A stretch of 64,000 nt of DNA from Pseudomonadota bacterium (GTDB lineage Bacteria; Pseudomonadota; Gammaproteobacteria; Steroidobacterales; Steroidobacteraceae). Location of the stretch: assembly GCA_023391815.1 (NCBI GenBank), contig JAEWAF010000009.1, forward strand, positions 54,224 to 118,223. The letters are read 5' to 3'. The translations under genes and the position numbers were made by a program. Below the pieces are notes generated by a model. That model had not been told where the DNA came from and did not search any database. It was given only the letters and a program-made list of their open reading frames with translations. Shown here one piece after another: positions 61,605 to 64,000 of the stretch (the stretch's first letter is position 1; the number at the start of each line of letters is the position of its first letter).

Positions 61605-62204
61605 TCATTCCACAGTGTCGGCGCTAGTGATCGGGGCGGCTTCGAGTCTGTTCGGGCGCCTCGCCTGATGAGGCACCGGCCGTGGGGAGGAGCTTGCGCG
61701 TCTGCTGACAATCCAATGCTTGGTCGCCCCGAGGACGTGCAGCAGGGCGAGCGCCGCCAGGATGTTGAACAGTATCTCGTGGGTCTCCTCCAGCGAATCT
61801 TCATTCGCCAGTGCCACTCGCGGCACGTCGAACCAGTTGAAGAACCGCATTGGCTCATCCTCGACGGAAGACAATGCCCAGCCGGTCAGCGGAATTGCAA
61901 ACAAAAGAAAGTAGAAGGCGAAATGCACGGTGCGCGCCAGCGTGATTTCGTACGTTTTCATGTCGGCAGGCCAGGCCGGTTTGGGATTGAAGAAGCGCCA
62001 CGCCAGTCGAACGATCGCCAGCAGCAGCACTGCCAGCCCGAGGGACTGATGCAGTGTCAGGGCATTGAGTTGGATTCCCGGCACCGGAACGGCGTCTTTA
62101 TCGGCTTCCGAGAGCAGCCACTGAATCAGCAGAGCCAGCACGATGATCCAATGGAGTGTCCAGCTGACCGCGCCATACTGCGATCGCGTGTTGAGCAGGT
62201 TCAT
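61605..62204 (-). CDS. Cytochrome b561 (CybB-type)
   Basis: 199 residues, inner membrane. Four TM helices with the haem-ligand His: YGAVSWTLHWIIVLALLIQW, LHQSLGLAVLLLAIVRLAWR, ARTVHFAFYFLLFAIPLTGW, THEILFNILAALALLHVLGA. This is the standard layout of bacterial cytochrome b561, which passes electrons from quinol or superoxide. The last 30 residues are a basic tail. No operon partner visible. Confidence 0.88.
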   Translation of the reverse strand: MNLLNTRSQYGAVSWTLHWIIVLALLIQWLLSEADKDAVPVPGIQLNALTLHQSLGLAVLLLAIVRLAWRFFNPKPAWPADMKTYEITLARTVHFAFYFLLFAIPLTGWALSSVEDEPMRFFNWFDVPRVALANEDSLEETHEILFNILAALALLHVLGATKHWIVSRRASSSPRPVPHQARRPNRLEAAPITSADTVE

Positions 62205-62506
62205 GCGGATTCACCCGTGATAGGCATGAATTCATTTCACCGCTCGCCACCGCAACTCGCACTCGTGTGCTACGCGTAGCATTGCAGTGACTTCCCTGAC
62301 GGCAGCCGGCAGCAACATCCGGCGAAAGGATATTCACCGTTGCCGGTCAGCGGGGCACTTCGGACACGTTGAACTTCATGTCATTGATCGAGCATGCCGG
62401 GATGGCCTTCGCTCGAGCCGGCCGGCGGTGGCCGTCTCCCAGGAAACTGACGCCGACTCCGGGCGTTTGGGTACGTCACGCACGGTGACGGATCGAGCGC
62501 TTCGAA
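62205..62506. other. Intergenic region upstream of cytochrome b561
   Basis: No gene recognised; should hold the promoter of the minus-strand cytochrome gene. Confidence 0.35.
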
Positions 62507-62740
62507 ATGGGTAATGAGCCGCTGTTAGGCTTCCTACAGGGTGGCGGCAGGATGGGCGCCATGATCCGCGACTATAACTGGTCGCGTTCGCCGCTAGGTC
62601 GTCCCGAACACTGGCCGCAGTCCTTGCGGTCCGTGGGCCTGTCGATGATATACGGCTTCGTTCGGCAATCTGGCGGGCACGTCAGCATCGAGTCACGACT
62701 GGGGCGGGGCACCCAGATGACACTTTGTTTCCCGCGATAA
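62507..62740 (+). pseudogene. Histidine kinase with large internal deletion
   Basis: A 77-residue open frame joins the very start of a PAS-type sensor kinase (GAMIRDYNWSRSPLGRPEHW, PQSLRSV) directly to the very end of its ATPase domain (GLSMIYGFVRQSGGHVSIES, RLGRGTQMTLCFPR). The PAS body, the His-phosphorylation helix and most ATP-binding motifs are gone, in frame. Non-functional as a kinase. Confidence 0.7.
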
Positions 62741-62949
62741 AGCGGGTCAGTCGAAGTGAGCGAGGCGCCGGCCGATGCCCGTCGCGCGACCGGCGGCGGC
62801 GGCTTGGTAGATGACCGCGTATTCAAGCGATGTTGAGTGGCCCGTGAGCGACCCAACAGGACGAGCGCGATGGACCGTGCTTGGAACATTGCCGATGCGA
62901 TGACAGTTCGATCTGCACGCCTGAAGGCGTCGCGAGGACGGCATGATCG

Positions 62950-63897
62950 ATGGCGCAAGAGATCCCTCATCGTGATTCGACCGGCGCGCACGATGAAGGC
63001 TCGGTGCGCATCACATACGTTCAACTGGCGTTGGGCATGGCGACCTTCGGCTCGGCCACGCCAGTAGCGAAGATCGTAACCTCGGCGATGCCCGTGTTCA
63101 TTGCCTCCGGCCTGCGTGTCGCGTTGGGCGCGGCCGTGCTGGTATTCGCGGCCCGCGACAAGCTGACAAGAATTCGCGACGTGAGTCGCGTGGACTGGGT
63201 GTTGATCGTGTTGATCGCCCTATTTGGAATGTTCGGTTTCTCGGTGTTGATGCTCTATGGGATGAAGATCATATCCGGCACAGCAGGCGCGATTGTGATG
63301 AGCACCACACCGGCTGTGACCGCGATTGGCTCCATTATGTTCTTCCACGAACAGCTGACGTGGCGAAAGAGCGCCGCAATCTTGCTGGCCGTGGCGGGCG
63401 TGTTGTTGCTGCAATTGGGCGGAGGCGAGGGTAGCTCCGGCCGAGCAAATGAGTGGCTTGGTATCGCACTCGTCTTTGGCGCGGTCTGCTGCGAAGCCGC
63501 CTATACACTGCTCGGCAAGCGGGTTTCCGAACAGGTCGATCCCGTGCTCGTGGCATTCCTTGGCGCGCTCATCGCGGTGCCGCTGTTCGTGCCCTTCGCC
63601 GTGGCCCAGTGGCAGGATTTTCAGCTTGCACGCATCGAGCCGCGGGCATGGTATGCGCTGCTCTGGTATGGCGCGGGCACACTCGCGCTGGGCTCGTGGC
63701 TCTGGTACTCGGGCGTGGCGAAAGCTCAAGGGTCGGTGGCGGCCGGCTTCATGGGTGTGATGCCGGCGTCGGCATTGCTGCTGTCGTATGTGCTGCTCGA
63801 TGAGAAGTTCCGATGGCTGCATCTGCTCGGCTTTGGAGTTGTGTTCACAGGCGTGCTCCTGATTTCCTGGGAGCATGCGCGCATGCAGGAGCAGTGA
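62950..63897 (+). CDS. EamA/DMT-family transporter
   Basis: 315 residues with ten hydrophobic segments in two EamA repeats: first LALGMATFGSATPVAKIVTS up to LLAVAGVLLLQL, second NEWLGIALVFGAVCCEAAYT up to LHLLGFGVVFTGVLLIS. The PAVTAIGSIMFFHEQLTWRK and PASALLLSYVLLDEKFRWLH segments are the typical ends of TM4 and TM9. Exports or imports small metabolites such as amino acids; substrate unknown. The first ~20 residues are polar, so the real start may be a little downstream. 63898-64000 is GC-rich and has no gene. Confidence 0.88.
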   Translation: MAQEIPHRDSTGAHDEGSVRITYVQLALGMATFGSATPVAKIVTSAMPVFIASGLRVALGAAVLVFAARDKLTRIRDVSRVDWVLIVLIALFGMFGFSVLMLYGMKIISGTAGAIVMSTTPAVTAIGSIMFFHEQLTWRKSAAILLAVAGVLLLQLGGGEGSSGRANEWLGIALVFGAVCCEAAYTLLGKRVSEQVDPVLVAFLGALIAVPLFVPFAVAQWQDFQLARIEPRAWYALLWYGAGTLALGSWLWYSGVAKAQGSVAAGFMGVMPASALLLSYVLLDEKFRWLHLLGFGVVFTGVLLISWEHARMQEQ

Positions 63898-64000
63898 GCT
63901 CGCCTGGTACGCAATCGAGGGTGCCCGATCACCTCGGCCTGCAGACTGTCTTGTTCATACCCGCGGCCCCCCGCGGCCCCGCGGCCGCCGCGCGTCCCGT

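Overview
The window looks like a moderately GC-rich proteobacterial chromosome, perhaps a gammaproteobacterium of the Steroidobacter kind; that placement is a guess from gene content (SnoaL-like proteins, transporters, a DUF4185 Tat protein). Most of it is a stack of mobile elements placed against a tRNA-Lys(CTT) gene.

Left flank, 1-11.2 kb: accessory or chromosomal genes mixed with decaying ones. It holds a PfkB sugar kinase cut by the window edge, a family-2 glycosyltransferase, a Tat-exported DUF4185 protein, an IS110 relic, two paralogous SnoaL-like proteins lying tail to tail, a DHA2-type MFS pump, a frameshifted SDR, a small Xre regulator, and an HNH nuclease whose two halves lie on opposite strands.

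Element 1, about 11.2-49.0 kb: an integrative conjugative element. Its control block has a LuxR solo and an FlhC-like/FlhD-like pair comparable to SetC/SetD of SXT-type ICEs. Next come a VirB2-VirB11/VirD4 type IV secretion operon with an EexN exclusion lipoprotein, and two LPD7/TraI-tail-like proteins. A leading region follows, with five intact hairpin-leader plus gene cassettes (one carrying a DNA methyltransferase) and one decayed hairpin. After that are a candidate oriT with an IncP-like nic, MobC and a MOBP relaxase. A cargo island between two copies of a miniature inverted-repeat element (34.6 and 43.9 kb) holds a Pycsar-like cyclase/E2-like/cNMP-TIR/zinc-finger operon, a sigma-like/ImmA-IrrE operon, a Shedu nuclease and a frameshifted membrane protein. 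The right end has small coupled genes, Xre regulators, a DUF4224-like excisionase and a tyrosine integrase. A shared imperfect palindrome sits in front of the secretion, mobilisation and excision-integration genes and suggests one regulon.

Element 2, 49.0-60.7 kb, lies between 56-bp direct repeats of the tRNA-Lys 3' end. It has its own P4-type integrase, an HTH protein, a primase-helicase followed at once by an iteron-like array (candidate origin), a terminase-small-subunit-like protein and small phage-like genes, so it resembles a phage satellite. Cargo is a DUF6932 nucleotidyltransferase-like protein with a coupled partner. Its right end repeats the regulator cassette of element 1.

Right flank, 60.7-64 kb: tRNA-Lys, tRNA-His and tRNA-Arg (minus strand), cytochrome b561, an internally deleted histidine-kinase remnant and an EamA transporter. 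I did not find the left attachment site of element 1.
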